A stretch of 64,000 nt of DNA from Corynebacterium resistens DSM 45100 (GCF_000177535.2 NC_015673.1:1612001-1676000); one strand, 5' to 3'; shown: positions 35,821-45,934, counted from the first letter of the stretch. Translations and numbers: made by a program. The notes: a model not told the origin generated them from the letters alone.

Positions 35821-37674
35821 CTAAATATTCCGAATCGGGTACCGCACCGCCAACCCGCTTTGCACGGTCTTGAGGATCTGGAAGGCATCGCGCAGATTCT
35901 CACGCTCCATCTTGGCCAGCCGCGACGGCTTCACCTGGTAGCTGAGCTCCTCGCCGTTGCGGAACTGCTTGGCCTGATTGCGCAGCGATACCGCGTTGAG
36001 GAAGTCGAACGCATCCCGCAGATCGCGTGCGTTCTTGCGTGGGAAGCTAAGCCCAGCGGCCTGGTCCAGGCGCCTGCGGGTGGGGAGCACGGCCTTGTTC
36101 GCCTCGATGGCCACCAGTCGGGCGATCTGCACGCACGCAGCCACGCCGCCCTTCTTCACGTTCAACGTATTGGCGTACTTGCCTTTGCGGTCCACCGCCA
36201 AGCCTCGGAAGATTCCCAGCGGAGGTTCCCAGCGCGATGCCAGCGCCGCCAGATGGGCATGCAGGCGGGTTCCGCCATGCGCGGACTCCACGGCTTGGGC
36301 ATGGACGGCATCAGCCAGATCTGTCTCGCCGTAAATCCCGCGCATGTCGAAAAACGTCATCGCCCACAGCAGCGCATCCGGTTCCGGCGCGGTGATCCAG
36401 TAATGAAAAGAGGTCTGCCACTGCGATACCGTCATTCGCCACTTCGGGTTACTTGCCATCATGTCACCCGGGCAAAGGGGTTGCCCCGCTGTTGCTAATC
36501 CATTGCACACATAGTCCGCGAGCTGCGCGAAGTAATCTCCGTGGGCGGCTTCATCGTAGGTATCGTCCAAGATCAGCGCATTGTCTTGGTCGGACGCAAA
36601 CCCCATTTCTCGGCGGCCTTGGGACCCCAGCACCACGAATGCATACGGCACGGGAGGTGGCCCCAACCTTTCTTCCGCCAGATGCAGTAGCCGGCGGGCC
36701 AAGGCATCGGCAGACACTGTAAGCAGGGCTTGTACTTCTTGTGCAGCGACGCCACGCTCTACATATTTCACCGCCATTTCCTGGGCGGCCGAATAGATCG
36801 GAGCCATGTCCTCCGGGGTGTCCGCGTTGGAAAGCTCACCAGTGGTGTAAATCGGATCGTGCTTGAGCAGCCGCATGATGTCCGCGGCGGTGACAATACC
36901 TGTCACCCTGCCGTCATCGACGACCGGTAAGTGGTGAATATCGCGTTCCGCCATAAGCACCATGGCTTCGATGACAACGGTGTCCGAGCTGCGCGTGACC
37001 AGTTTTTTGGGCATTATTTCGGCCACCGTGGTAGAGACTGGGGTGTTGTTAGCTACGACCTTGCGCATGTCACGGTCAGTGACGATGCCGACGAGTTTGT
37101 CGTTATCGATGATGAGCAGCGAGCTGACGCGCAGGTCGTTCATCATTTTTGCAGCATCCTGAACCGACGTTGTGGATCCCGTATTCGCCGGATCCTCAAT
37201 CGCGAATTGCCCCAATTTGGTTCGCAAAACGGCAGATTCTGGGGAGCTTTTTTCTTGCTCCACATTCGCGCGACGCACTCGGTCCGAGACACCAGCGTAA
37301 TAGCGTTTAACTTCGGGATAATCCTCAACGAGTTGTTGGAAAAACTCGCGATCTAGGGTGAGGATCAGGCAGTCTTCAACCGCGATAATCGTGAACTGTG
37401 ATTCGCGGTCCCCTAAGAGCGTGGAATGGCCGAAGCTTTGCCCGACGTCACGGCGATCGAGTAGTAACCCATTAGCATCGATCACATCAATTGCGCCTGT
37501 GCGTAGAACATGCAAGTGATCATTGGGCTCACCCAAATCGAGCAGGTGTTCCCCGCGACGAACGTACTTGATCTTCCAGCAGAAGCTGAGGCGGTCCAAT
37601 TCCTTGGGCTCAAGGTGGCGGAAGGGTTCGTATTCCCCGAGGAAGTCGCGGATTTCTTCGATCTCTACGCTCAT
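35821..37674 (-). CDS. Cyclic-nucleotide-binding, CBS-pair and GlnD-like nucleotidyltransferase protein
   Basis: A 617-residue cytosolic regulator. Residues 10-130 form a cNMP-binding jelly roll (FRHLEPKELDRLSF, GEPNDHLHVLRTGAI). Residues 160-285 hold two CBS motifs (SSLLIIDNDKLVGIVTDRDM; HHLPVVDDGRVTGIVTAADI). Then comes a nucleotidyltransferase core of the DUF294/GlnD kind with GSQGRREMGFASDQDNAL, and a C-terminal helical DUF294_C domain. The architecture suggests that a small nucleotide signal controls transfer of a nucleotide to an unknown protein or small molecule. It is upstream of the exonuclease gene by 24 bp in the same direction. The start at 37674 gives the standard family N terminus. 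Confidence 0.88.
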   Translation of the reverse strand: MSVEIEEIRDFLGEYEPFRHLEPKELDRLSFCWKIKYVRRGEHLLDLGEPNDHLHVLRTGAIDVIDANGLLLDRRDVGQSFGHSTLLGDRESQFTIIAVEDCLILTLDREFFQQLVEDYPEVKRYYAGVSDRVRRANVEQEKSSPESAVLRTKLGQFAIEDPANTGSTTSVQDAAKMMNDLRVSSLLIIDNDKLVGIVTDRDMRKVVANNTPVSTTVAEIMPKKLVTRSSDTVVIEAMVLMAERDIHHLPVVDDGRVTGIVTAADIMRLLKHDPIYTTGELSNADTPEDMAPIYSAAQEMAVKYVERGVAAQEVQALLTVSADALARRLLHLAEERLGPPPVPYAFVVLGSQGRREMGFASDQDNALILDDTYDEAAHGDYFAQLADYVCNGLATAGQPLCPGDMMASNPKWRMTVSQWQTSFHYWITAPEPDALLWAMTFFDMRGIYGETDLADAVHAQAVESAHGGTRLHAHLAALASRWEPPLGIFRGLAVDRKGKYANTLNVKKGGVAACVQIARLVAIEANKAVLPTRRRLDQAAGLSFPRKNARDLRDAFDFLNAVSLRNQAKQFRNGEELSYQVKPSRLAKMERENLRDAFQILKTVQSGLAVRYPIRNI

Positions 37675-37743
37675 GCCTTCTACAGTATTTTCCTGCGCAA
37701 ACTATTGCCAAGAATTCCCGAAACGCACGCCCCACGGATTCTA

Positions 37744-37803
37744 GAAAGCAGAACGAAACGACACGAAACGCCGATACTACGCGCATCTCATTCTGCTAAT
37801 TCC
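37744..37803. repeat. Dispersed hairpin repeat copy near an IS6-family element
   Basis: Left arm GAAAGCAGAACGAAACG and right arm GCGCATCTCATTCTGCTAAT form the imperfect hairpin of the family. The IS6-like element begins 21 bp further on. Confidence 0.75.
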
Positions 37804-37824
37804 GCAGTGGGAGTTACTTCGCCC

Positions 37825-38665
37825 GGTGCTGTTGCAAAGTTGGGGCAGTAGGAAGACCGGCGTGGAATAATCAGGTCCATGGGCATCTTCTCCGGTCGGC
37901 AGTTCCCTCGTGAAATCATCCTGTGGGCGGTGCGGTGGTACTGCCGCTACGGCGTGAGCTATCGCGACCTCGAAGAGATGATGACCGAGCGGGGAGTGCC
38001 GGTCGATCACACCACGATCTACCGCTGGGTCCAGAAATATGCTCCTGAGCTGGATAAGAAGACCCGGTGGTATCGGCAAGTTCCTGACTGGCAGGCCAGG
38101 TCCTGGCGGGTGGATGAGACCTATATCCGGGTCGGGGGAAAGTGGTGCTACCTCTATCGGGCAATCACCGCAGGTGGCCAGACCCTGGACTTCTACCTCT
38201 CACCAAAACGCAACGTCGCGGCAGCGAAGCGTTTCCTGGCGAAGACGCTGCGGTCGAATAAATCGGCAGGCTATCCGCGGGTGATCAGCACCGACAAGGC
38301 CCCCTCACTCGCCAGGGCAATCTCTGAGCTGAAGGCGGAAGGCGTCTGTCCATCGACGGTCGAGCATCGTCGGGTGAAATACCTCAACAACGTCATTGAA
38401 GGCGATCATGGCCGGTTAAAGCGGATCCTGGGGCCGAAAGGAGCATTCAAAAACCAAACGTCTGCCTACCGGACGTTGAAAGGGATGGAAGCGATGCACT
38501 CATTGCGGAAGGGGCAGGGCACGATGTTTGCCTATGGTCACCCGAATACGGATGCAGTGATTGTTAGCCGGGTATTCGAGACGGCCTGACAACACAGGCA
38601 CATAGCGTTGATCACACAATAAAAACGGAGCTTTCTTGGCTCCCGCCCCAAGTTGCAACAGCACC
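37825..38665 (+). mobile_element. IS6-family insertion sequence, 841 bp, with 8-bp target duplication
   Basis: Both ends carry GGTGCTGTTGCAA (right end on the other strand). The flanks at 37817-37824 and 38666-38673 are both CTTCGCCC, a perfect 8-bp duplication as expected for this family, so the insertion is recent enough to be unrearranged. Confidence 0.93.
37879..38589 (+). CDS. IS6-family transposase
   Basis: A 236-residue DDE transposase with an HTH (SYRDLEEMMTERGVPVDHTT) and the catalytic D in WRVDETYIRVGG, D in ISTDKAPSL and E in NNVIEGDHGRLKR. Its length and all motifs are intact, so it is probably active. IS6 elements move by copy-in and form cointegrates, which makes this element a likely substrate for rearrangements. 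Confidence 0.93.
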   Translation: MGIFSGRQFPREIILWAVRWYCRYGVSYRDLEEMMTERGVPVDHTTIYRWVQKYAPELDKKTRWYRQVPDWQARSWRVDETYIRVGGKWCYLYRAITAGGQTLDFYLSPKRNVAAAKRFLAKTLRSNKSAGYPRVISTDKAPSLARAISELKAEGVCPSTVEHRRVKYLNNVIEGDHGRLKRILGPKGAFKNQTSAYRTLKGMEAMHSLRKGQGTMFAYGHPNTDAVIVSRVFETA

Positions 38666-38698
38666 CTTCGCCCTAGCCGCGCACCAACTTGCTTCGCC

Positions 38699-39718
38699 CT
38701 AGCCACGCACCGCTGCCGCAATGCGGTCCCCCACCTCCGCGGTCTTCACCTGAGAACCTTCGCGACTCGAAGCTTCCGCCAAAACAGCGGCTTCGATGGC
38801 TTCGGCGTTGGCGTCATCCCCCAAATGGCGAAGCATCAAAGCCACAGACAAAATGGCTGCGCACGGATCCGCAATTCCCTTGCCGGCAATATCGGGCGCA
38901 GAGCCGTGGACGGGCTCAAACATCGAGGGGAAGCGGCGCGAGGGATCAATGTTTCCGCTGGCAGCCAAGCCGATTCCGCCCGTGACTGCGCCGGCGAGAT
39001 CCGTGAGAATGTCGCCGAAAAGATTATCGGTGCAGATGACATCAAAGCGGCCGGGATCGGTGACCATATAAATAGTGGCTGCATCAATGTGGCAGTAATC
39101 CACCTCCACACCAGGGTATTCCGCCCCCACAGTCTCAATCGCACGCTGCCACAGCGCCCCTGCATTGACCAGCACATTCGTCTTATGGACCCACGTGAGC
39201 TTGTTACGCCGTGTTGTCGCACGCTCGAAAGCATCGCGAACCACACGCTCCACTCCGTAGTAAGTGTTCTGGCTCACCTCGCAGGCAACCTCTTGGTCGG
39301 TCCCCTCGCGAAGTGTTCCGCCGTTGCCCGCATACAACCCCTCGGTCCCCTCGCGCACGACTACAAAATCAATCTCACCCGGGTTCTTCAGTGGCGAACT
39401 CGCGCCCGGATACAACTTCGACGGCCGCAGATTCACCGCATGGTCCAGCTTAAATCGCAGCGGCAGCAGCAGCCCGCGTTCCAGCACGCCTGCCGGCACG
39501 CTGCGCGGATCACCGATTGCTCCCAGCAGGATGGCATCATGTTTTTTAATTGACGCCAAATCCTCCTCGGTCAGGGTCTCCCCTTTGGCGAGGTAGCGGC
39601 GCGCACCGAGGTCGTACTCTGTAATTTCGACATCGTCACGCAATGCCTGCAGAACTTTCAGCGCCTCCGCGGTTACTTCGGTGCCGATACCGTCGCCAGC
39701 AATCACAGCGAGTTTCAT
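38699..39718 (-). CDS. leuB: 3-isopropylmalate dehydrogenase
   Basis: A 339-residue enzyme that oxidatively decarboxylates 3-isopropylmalate to 2-oxoisocaproate in leucine synthesis. It shows [15 protein letters not shown] at the start, the substrate arginines in LRPSKLYPG and [10 protein letters not shown], the metal Asp residues in [13 protein letters not shown], and [14 protein letters not shown] near the end. The C terminus (AAAVRG) is complete although an IS6 element lies only 34 bp past it, so the insertion spared the gene but may have replaced its terminator. Confidence 0.97.
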   Translation of the reverse strand: MKLAVIAGDGIGTEVTAEALKVLQALRDDVEITEYDLGARRYLAKGETLTEEDLASIKKHDAILLGAIGDPRSVPAGVLERGLLLPLRFKLDHAVNLRPSKLYPGASSPLKNPGEIDFVVVREGTEGLYAGNGGTLREGTDQEVACEVSQNTYYGVERVVRDAFERATTRRNKLTWVHKTNVLVNAGALWQRAIETVGAEYPGVEVDYCHIDAATIYMVTDPGRFDVICTDNLFGDILTDLAGAVTGGIGLAASGNIDPSRRFPSMFEPVHGSAPDIAGKGIADPCAAILSVALMLRHLGDDANAEAIEAAVLAEASSREGSQVKTAEVGDRIAAAVRG

Positions 39719-40039
39719 TATATGGACTCCTATTTCTCACTAAGTGGTATTGCCAACGATAGTCAGAGCGCAGGGCGCACGCAAGGAACCGCCACATCCC
39801 TCTGTTTCAGGCAGGTACGGCAGAGTAGTTCGAACCGACCGCGTGGACACTTCGCAACTCGAGAGCACCTGTGGACATTTCGAAAATAGAGAGCACCTTG
39901 AGCCTTGGAACTTGTGGGGCCCGTGGATAGTTCGAAACTGGCCGGACACGAGAGCCTTGAAGTTCCTGCCCGGTTACGGCTCCATAACAATTGCGCTCTC
40001 CCGCGAACCCGCGATTGATAGTTGCGTTAGCGTGGATAT
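39719..40039. other. Spacer between divergent leuB and ABC permease genes, with short repeats
   Basis: No gene seen. The motif GTGGACA[CT]TTCG[AC]AA or close variants recurs at about 39842, 39870 and 39913, each followed by an A/G-rich tail. Promoters of both flanking genes must lie here. Confidence 0.4.
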
Positions 40040-41806
40040 GTGAATGACAGCGGTGGAGTGCCAAAACAACATCTAAGCGGGTCGCAACAAAATATGGACG
40101 CACAGCAACGCCCAACCAGGAAGCGCGCAGCCCGCCCCGCCAGGAAGCGCGCAGCCCGCCCCGCCAGCACCACCAAGACCATCATCGCGCTGCACAGTAA
40201 GCTCTGGTGGCGTAGCTTCATGGAGAACAAGGCCTCCATGGTCATGACCACGGTCATGGCCACTATGATCGTCGCGACCACAGCGGGAATGGCAACAGGG
40301 GCACATTTCGACATCGTCGAGTTGAACCAGCCAGCTCTACTTGTGATGACGATGGCGCTGGGTTCCTTCCTGTACTTCTTCACATCCATAGTGCTCTCGG
40401 GGACGGAAAACCCCATCGAACCAGAACACTTTGGCGCCCTCCCCTTACGCTTCAAGGACATCCTGCCGGGCATGCTGGTATCCACGCTCGTCACATCGCG
40501 CGGAGTCATCAGCGTGCTCAATACTTTGATCATGATGGTGGCTGGCACTTCAGCCTTCGCCATCACCAACCATACGACTGCGGCCATCGCCTGGCCTTTT
40601 GCATGCTTAGCCCAACTTCTCGTCACGATCGTGATCGGTGAAGCTTGCTACTCCATGATCGCCCGCACCATGCACCACCGTGGATGGCGGGAACTCATCA
40701 CAACCGTGACATCCATGCTCTTCATCCTGGGATTCCTCGGGATGACTCTCCTTGCCAACACGGTCAACTCTTTCCCCTCCCACCTGCTCACCAGCCTCAG
40801 CCGGTGGTCCCCGTTCGGCGCGGCCGCTGGCGCCGCTGCCGAGCTGTCTCACACCCCGGATTGGAACAGTGTTCCACGTGCCCTGGCCTACATGGTCATT
40901 TGGGCCGTAGCCGTCGTGATCTTCGTCGCCCTGTGGACTCGCGCGATCGAGGCAGGCTTCCGAAACCCCATTCATGTCGGAGGTGGATCCCAGCGTGGCG
41001 TCACTACCCAAAAAACAACCAGTGACGGCCGCCCTCCCCTTATGAACCGCTTCGCCCCAAACACACAATGGGGTGCTATCTTCTCCCGCGGGTTGTTGTA
41101 CTGGGTACGCGATAATCGCCTCTTCTACTCCACCCTGACGTTCCCGATACTGAGCGTAGTGTATCTTTTCATGGGCTTCACCAGTAACGATGCGATGCTC
41201 TGGATTGCCCTGTGGATGCCAGCATTCAGCGCTGTGCAATTGCTTTCGAACGTTTACGGCTACGACGGCCCCTCGAATTGGCTGCACATCGTTGCGGGGA
41301 TCAGCGGTAAGACCATGGTGACTGCGCGCCTAGTTATTGGGCTCCTACTCGTCTCAGGCCTGTGGTGCATCACCACGCTTGCGGTGGGCATTCACGAGCA
41401 CTTTTCAGCCCTATGGTTCATCCATGGGCTCATTAGCTTCGGGGCGATCTTGGGCGCTATGGCCATAGGCACTTACATGAGTGTGATGAATCCCTACCCC
41501 ACCTCGCCACCTGGGATTAACCCCATGCGAGATCGTTCCAGCGGGGGTTCAGCCGCGTTCTCCACGTTCTTCGGCGGAACGATATTACTCGGCGCTGCTT
41601 CCATTCCCGGTCTCATTTTGACGGTAATGGGAACCGCCAACCTCCCGACAAACTCCATCACCGAGATACACCTCATCGGATGGGCCGGTTTGGTCATTCA
41701 CTTCCTCATCATGGGAGGCATCTTGTGGTTGGCAGTTCGCAAGGCTTCTTATCGTCTTGACGCCAACTGGCCCAAGATCTTCGACAAAGTGAAGGCATGG
41801 AAGTGA
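40040..41806 (+). CDS. ABC transporter permease, multi-helix membrane protein
   Basis: A 588-residue membrane protein with about 12 hydrophobic segments after a basic N terminus. The N terminus holds a 24-bp in-frame duplication encoding RKRAARPA twice (about 40118-40165). The start is uncertain: GTG at 40040 or ATG at 40094; neither has a good ribosome site. Hydrophobic stretches such as SMLFILGFLGMTLLANTV and LVIHFLIMGGILWLAVRK are typical of ABC-2-type permeases. The next gene encodes the ATPase. An exporter is the likely role; the cargo is unknown. Confidence 0.78.
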   Translation: MNDSGGVPKQHLSGSQQNMDAQQRPTRKRAARPARKRAARPASTTKTIIALHSKLWWRSFMENKASMVMTTVMATMIVATTAGMATGAHFDIVELNQPALLVMTMALGSFLYFFTSIVLSGTENPIEPEHFGALPLRFKDILPGMLVSTLVTSRGVISVLNTLIMMVAGTSAFAITNHTTAAIAWPFACLAQLLVTIVIGEACYSMIARTMHHRGWRELITTVTSMLFILGFLGMTLLANTVNSFPSHLLTSLSRWSPFGAAAGAAAELSHTPDWNSVPRALAYMVIWAVAVVIFVALWTRAIEAGFRNPIHVGGGSQRGVTTQKTTSDGRPPLMNRFAPNTQWGAIFSRGLLYWVRDNRLFYSTLTFPILSVVYLFMGFTSNDAMLWIALWMPAFSAVQLLSNVYGYDGPSNWLHIVAGISGKTMVTARLVIGLLLVSGLWCITTLAVGIHEHFSALWFIHGLISFGAILGAMAIGTYMSVMNPYPTSPPGINPMRDRSSGGSAAFSTFFGGTILLGAASIPGLILTVMGTANLPTNSITEIHLIGWAGLVIHFLIMGGILWLAVRKASYRLDANWPKIFDKVKAWK

Positions 41807-41925
41807 TTACGCTGGTTGTCCAGATTTTCCCTATCGGAGTTCTGAAAGTAACCGCCCCGGTGTAATTGGCCCGCAAACCTACTAACCACTACTCACCAAC
41901 GATTCTTCTGCGAAAGCGAACAGTC

Positions 41926-42822
41926 ATGACACCCTCCACTGATCCACTGAACCCCTCCGGCGCCGAGCAATCCGGCGCTTCCCTTCCCGCTTACCCTTCC
42001 TACCCCTCAACCCTCACTCCACAGGACCCGCACTCGCCCGTCCCCGCAGTCCGAATGCATGGTCTTACCAAGGACTTCGGCGGGCATATCGCGGTCAAAA
42101 ACCTAACGCTAGACATTCCCCGCGGCAGTTTCTACGGAATCGTTGGCCCCAACGGAGCGGGCAAAACCACCGCGATTACCATGGCCACGGGCTTGCTCGA
42201 GCCAACTGCGGGGAACGCCTGGATCGCGGGTCACCCCATGTGGGGCGACGCCACGCCGTCCGATGTTTACGCCGCCAAGCAGTCTTATGGTCTGCTCGCC
42301 GATGGTTTGCCGGTGTTCGATAGGCTCACCGCCACGGAATACCTGCAATACATGGGTGCGCTCCGCAAACTGTCCCAAGAGGATATCTCCCAGCGCAGCG
42401 CTGAACTTCTAGCCGCTCTTGATCTGACAGGCACGGGCAAGAAGAAGATCGTAGATTTCTCGGCGGGCATGACGAAGAAGATCCTGCTGGCGGGAGCGCT
42501 CATCCACAGCCCGCAAGTATTGCTTTTGGATGAACCTTTCGAAGCCGTTGACCCGGTCTCTGCCCAGGTGATTAAGGAAATCTTGAAAAAGTTCGTTGCC
42601 GTGGGAGGCACTGTGGTGATCAGTTCCCACGTCATGGAGCTTGTGGAGGGCTTGTGCTCCCATGTGGCGATCATCGCACAGGGGCAGGTCCGTGCGGCGG
42701 GCCCGCTCAACGAAGTTCGTGGCGGGATCCCCTTGGTCGATCGGTTCGTCGAACTCGTTGGTGCCCGCCACCTGCAGGAGGGCTCATTGCAATGGCTACG
42801 CGGAGATTCCTCCGCGAGCTAG
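41926..42822 (+). CDS. ABC transporter ATP-binding protein
   Basis: A 298-residue ATPase from the ATG at 41926. After a Pro/Ser-rich lead come Walker A GPNGAGKTTAI (near 73), a degenerate signature FSAGMTKKILLAGAL, Walker B VLLLDEPFEAVD and the H-loop SSHVMEL. The signature has FSAGM in place of LSGGQ, as in ABC-2-type drug and polymer exporters. It is 119 bp after the permease gene and probably co-transcribed with it. Confidence 0.85.
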   Translation: MTPSTDPLNPSGAEQSGASLPAYPSYPSTLTPQDPHSPVPAVRMHGLTKDFGGHIAVKNLTLDIPRGSFYGIVGPNGAGKTTAITMATGLLEPTAGNAWIAGHPMWGDATPSDVYAAKQSYGLLADGLPVFDRLTATEYLQYMGALRKLSQEDISQRSAELLAALDLTGTGKKKIVDFSAGMTKKILLAGALIHSPQVLLLDEPFEAVDPVSAQVIKEILKKFVAVGGTVVISSHVMELVEGLCSHVAIIAQGQVRAAGPLNEVRGGIPLVDRFVELVGARHLQEGSLQWLRGDSSAS

Positions 42823-42940
42823 GATTCCCCGGCACACGGGGACGTGCCCCCCCTCTTTAGACCTCCAAGGCTGGCAAGCCCCGAAGCCACGCCCCAAGGC
42901 CAAGCTCCGAGGCCACTCTCCAAAGCCAAGCCCTCAGGGC

Positions 42941-44533
42941 TTAGAAATCCAACTGGAACGCAGCAGTAGTACTCAGATCTTCCTTGATGTTTTCCAACAG
43001 ATCTGCCGGTACTTCGCGATCCACGCGCAGCACCAGCGTCGCGGTATCGGCCCCATCGTTAGGCGATAGTGCAGCAGCATCGATATTGATGCCAGCATCA
43101 CCCAGAGCAGAGCCCACCTTGCCCAGCGCACCAGGCTGGTCCAAGTAGACGAGGAACATATTGGAGCCAGTAGCGCGAAGGTCCAATCCGCGGTCATTGA
43201 TGCGAACGATCTTCTCCACGCGCTCCAAGCCAGTCAACGCACCCGTAACAGTGGCGGTGTTGCCATCCGCTGCAACCACCTGTACTTCCAGAACGGAGCG
43301 GTGGGTTACGGACTCATCGTGGGAGCCAACCTCCAGCTGCACACCACGCTCCTCCGCGATCGTTGGAGTATTCACGAAAGTGACTTGCTCATCGATGAAG
43401 CCGGTGAATACACCGCGCATCGCAGCCAATCCCAGAGCATCGACCTTCTCAGTGGATAGCTCGCCCTTGGCGGTGACGTTCACAGCGGTTGGAGCGGCGC
43501 CTAGCAGCTCGCCGGCAACACGGCCCAAGTTGGTAGCGAGGTTCAGCCACAGAGCAACTTCTTCGCTGACTTTACCGCCGGACACGTTCACGGCATCCGG
43601 TACGAAGTCACCGGCGAGGGCGCGCAGAACAGATGCCGCAACATCGGTACCAGCGCGATCCTGCGCCTCCACGGTAGAAGCGCCCAGGTGTGGCGTCACT
43701 ACAACTTCATCCAACTCAAACAGCGGAGAATCAGTGCATGGTTCGGAATCGTAGACGTCAAAGCCGGCACCGCGAATGTGACCAGACTTGATGGCATCGG
43801 CCAACGCCTGCTCATCGACGAGGCCGCCACGGGCAGCGTTGATGATGATCTGCCCCTTCTTTGCCTTGCCCAGCAGCTCTGCATTGAACATGCCTGCGGT
43901 TTCCTTGGTTTTGGGCAGGTGGATGGTGACGAAGTCGGAGCGGCCCATCAGCTCATCCAACTCCACCAGCTCCACACCCAACTGTGCAGCACGGGCAGGG
44001 TTCGCGTAAGGGTCGTAGGCAATAATGTCCGTCTCGAACGCGGCCAAACGCTGCGCAAACAGCTGGCCGATGTGGCCGAAACCTACGATGCCGACGGTCT
44101 TGCCTAGGATTTCTACGCCCTTGAAGGACGAACGCTTCCATTCTCCGTCACGCAAGGTCTTATCGGCTGCGGGAATCTGACGAGCAGTGGATAGCAGCAA
44201 GGAAATCGCGTGCTCACATGCAGAGTGGATGTTGGAAGTAGGGGCGTTAGCAACCATCACACCGCGAGCGGTGGCGGTTTCAATGTCTACATTGTCAAGG
44301 CCAACTCCAGCGCGACCAACGATCTGCAGCTTCGGAGCGGCCTCAAAAACCTCGGCATCAACGGTGGTGGCGGAGCGCACCAGCAGCGCGTCTGCATCGG
44401 CCACGGCTTTCAGCAACTCTGGGCGGTTGGGTCCATCAACCCAGCGCACCTCTACGGAATCTCCCAGCGCATCAACGGTGGACTGCGCCAACTTATCGGC
44501 AATGAGGACTACTGGACGGGTGTTCTGGCTCAC
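42941..44533 (-). CDS. serA: D-3-phosphoglycerate dehydrogenase
   Basis: A 530-residue enzyme for the first step of serine synthesis. The GTG at 44533 (MSQNTRPVVLIADKL) follows AGGAG by 6 nt; the frame upstream to 44647 has no site. It has the NAD loop VGIVGFGHIGQLFAQRL (near 148), the catalytic Arg, Glu and His of INAARGGLVDEQAL, DVYDSEPCTDSPL and TPHLGAS, an intervening domain, and a C-terminal ACT domain (MFLVYLDQPGALGKVGSAL) for serine feedback. Length and domain order are those of the long actinobacterial type. Confidence 0.97.
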   Translation of the reverse strand: MSQNTRPVVLIADKLAQSTVDALGDSVEVRWVDGPNRPELLKAVADADALLVRSATTVDAEVFEAAPKLQIVGRAGVGLDNVDIETATARGVMVANAPTSNIHSACEHAISLLLSTARQIPAADKTLRDGEWKRSSFKGVEILGKTVGIVGFGHIGQLFAQRLAAFETDIIAYDPYANPARAAQLGVELVELDELMGRSDFVTIHLPKTKETAGMFNAELLGKAKKGQIIINAARGGLVDEQALADAIKSGHIRGAGFDVYDSEPCTDSPLFELDEVVVTPHLGASTVEAQDRAGTDVAASVLRALAGDFVPDAVNVSGGKVSEEVALWLNLATNLGRVAGELLGAAPTAVNVTAKGELSTEKVDALGLAAMRGVFTGFIDEQVTFVNTPTIAEERGVQLEVGSHDESVTHRSVLEVQVVAADGNTATVTGALTGLERVEKIVRINDRGLDLRATGSNMFLVYLDQPGALGKVGSALGDAGINIDAAALSPNDGADTATLVLRVDREVPADLLENIKEDLSTTAAFQLDF

Positions 44534-44727
44534 GAATGACTCCTGAAAGTTCGGCTTCCCGCTACCCGGCACGACCGCGCCCAGCAGCAGGGCCCACGTC
44601 TTCGGCAAGAATTTTCTTCCCAGCCGCGACGTGCGACAAGTTCTCATTTTAGATGTTTAGTTTCGCTGTGGCTCAGCAACCCCTAGATTCAGCATGTGTT
44701 GCCCGTCACACTGTTAACGCACATACC

Positions 44728-45861
44728 CTATCCCAGCATCGCCGCTGCTTCTTCATCCGTTAGCATCGCCTCTTCAAATCGGCGCAGCGCCGCCTCCGCA
44801 TCGAAATTCACACCAATCAGCACAACTTCATTGCCGGGAGTCATCCCACTCCCCTTCCAGTATGCTGCCGGCTGAATCCGCAAATCCGGCCCTGCCTGAT
44901 GCCACACCTGCACCTTATCCAGATGATCAGAAATCCAGCAGTACCCCTTCGAGCGCACCAAACCCTTTGTGGACCGCAGCGCAGCGATCAGACGTTCACG
45001 GTCCAGTGGCCGCTCTCCTCGGAAGATCACCGAGCTGATCCCATATTCTTCCGTTTCCGGCGTATGCGGATTAGTCAACTCGTCCATATAGCCCTGGAAT
45101 GCACGCGCCGTATCCTCGTCATACAAATTCGCTCCTAGGATGTCGGTCGTCGCTGGCCGGCTTTCGCCCTGTTCATCTACCACTTGGCCATCTACTAGCT
45201 TTTCGACGCCACCACGCGGATTCATCCGACGGACCAACTCGGCAGTCGCGGCATACTGTTGCGGCGAAACGAGATCTGATTTAGTCACATAAATCTTGTC
45301 CGCAAACTCCACCTGATCAACAAGCAGATCGGCGATCGTCCTTTCATCGCCTTCCACCGCGCCAAGATCGCGATCCGTGAGTTTGGTTTTCGTAGCCATC
45401 ATTGCCAGGAACTGCGTGGCATCCACCAAGGTCACCATTGTGTCGATCGGCGCTATATCCGCCAATCGCGTGCCATCTTCCCACTGCCACTCGAATGTGG
45501 CCGCAACGGGCATGGGTTCGGAAATACCGGTGGATTCAATGATTATCTGATCGAACTCTTGCGAGCGGGCGAGTTTACCCACGGATTCCACGAGATCTTC
45601 ACGCAAAGTGCAGCAAATGCAACCATTCGTCAATTCCACGAACCGGTCTTCCCCGCGTTCCACGTGGCCTTGGTTCGCGATGAGCGTGGCGTCAATATTA
45701 ATTTCAGAAAAATCGTTGACGACCACAGCAATGCGACGATCGGCAAGGCCGGCGGCATCTGCCAGCAAGTCATTCAGCAGCGTTGTTTTACCAGAGCCGA
45801 GGAATCCGGAGAGGATCGTGACTGGCGTGGATCGGAAATCAGAGCGCGTGGTTGGGGACAT
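44728..45861 (-). CDS. COG0523 GTPase (CobW/ZagA-type metallochaperone)
   Basis: A 377-residue P-loop GTPase. Walker A is GFLGSGKTT (19-27), the metal-binding CxCC motif is NGCICCTLREDL (near 79-90), the Walker B region is IIIESTGISEP, and base recognition is VTKSD. The C-terminal CobW_C domain ends the protein. COG0523 proteins deliver metal, most often zinc, to client enzymes, and many are switched on by zinc loss. The leader contains a zinc-regulator-like palindrome and a long hairpin that masks the ribosome site, both listed separately. No metalloprotein paralogue lies next to it. Confidence 0.88.
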   Translation of the reverse strand: MSPTTRSDFRSTPVTILSGFLGSGKTTLLNDLLADAAGLADRRIAVVVNDFSEINIDATLIANQGHVERGEDRFVELTNGCICCTLREDLVESVGKLARSQEFDQIIIESTGISEPMPVAATFEWQWEDGTRLADIAPIDTMVTLVDATQFLAMMATKTKLTDRDLGAVEGDERTIADLLVDQVEFADKIYVTKSDLVSPQQYAATAELVRRMNPRGGVEKLVDGQVVDEQGESRPATTDILGANLYDEDTARAFQGYMDELTNPHTPETEEYGISSVIFRGERPLDRERLIAALRSTKGLVRSKGYCWISDHLDKVQVWHQAGPDLRIQPAAYWKGSGMTPGNEVVLIGVNFDAEAALRRFEEAMLTDEEAAAMLG

Positions 45862-45865
45862 AAAA

Positions 45866-45927
45866 AGCGTGGAACCTCCTCAAAATTGAAGTGTTCAGCG
45901 ACACAGAACACTTGGAGGAACCACGCT
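45866..45927 (-). promoter_or_regulatory. Structured leader hairpin that masks the Shine-Dalgarno sequence
   Basis: Read on the minus strand, AGCGTGG-TT-CCTCC then AAGTGTTC pairs with GAACACTT, a 9-nt bulge, GGAGG-TT-CCACGCT. The outer stem is 7 bp, the next 5 bp pairs the anti-SD-like CCTCC with the only ribosome site GGAGG, and the inner stem is 8 bp. The last stem base is followed by TTTTT and at once by the ATG at 45861. The structure could block translation or end transcription. Confidence 0.7.
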
Positions 45928-45934
45928 ACACTAA

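Noticed and set aside
35479..36498. 339-codon plus-strand frame across the exonuclease and cNMP-CBS genes
   Set aside because: It spans two well-supported minus-strand genes in antisense and shows no domain.
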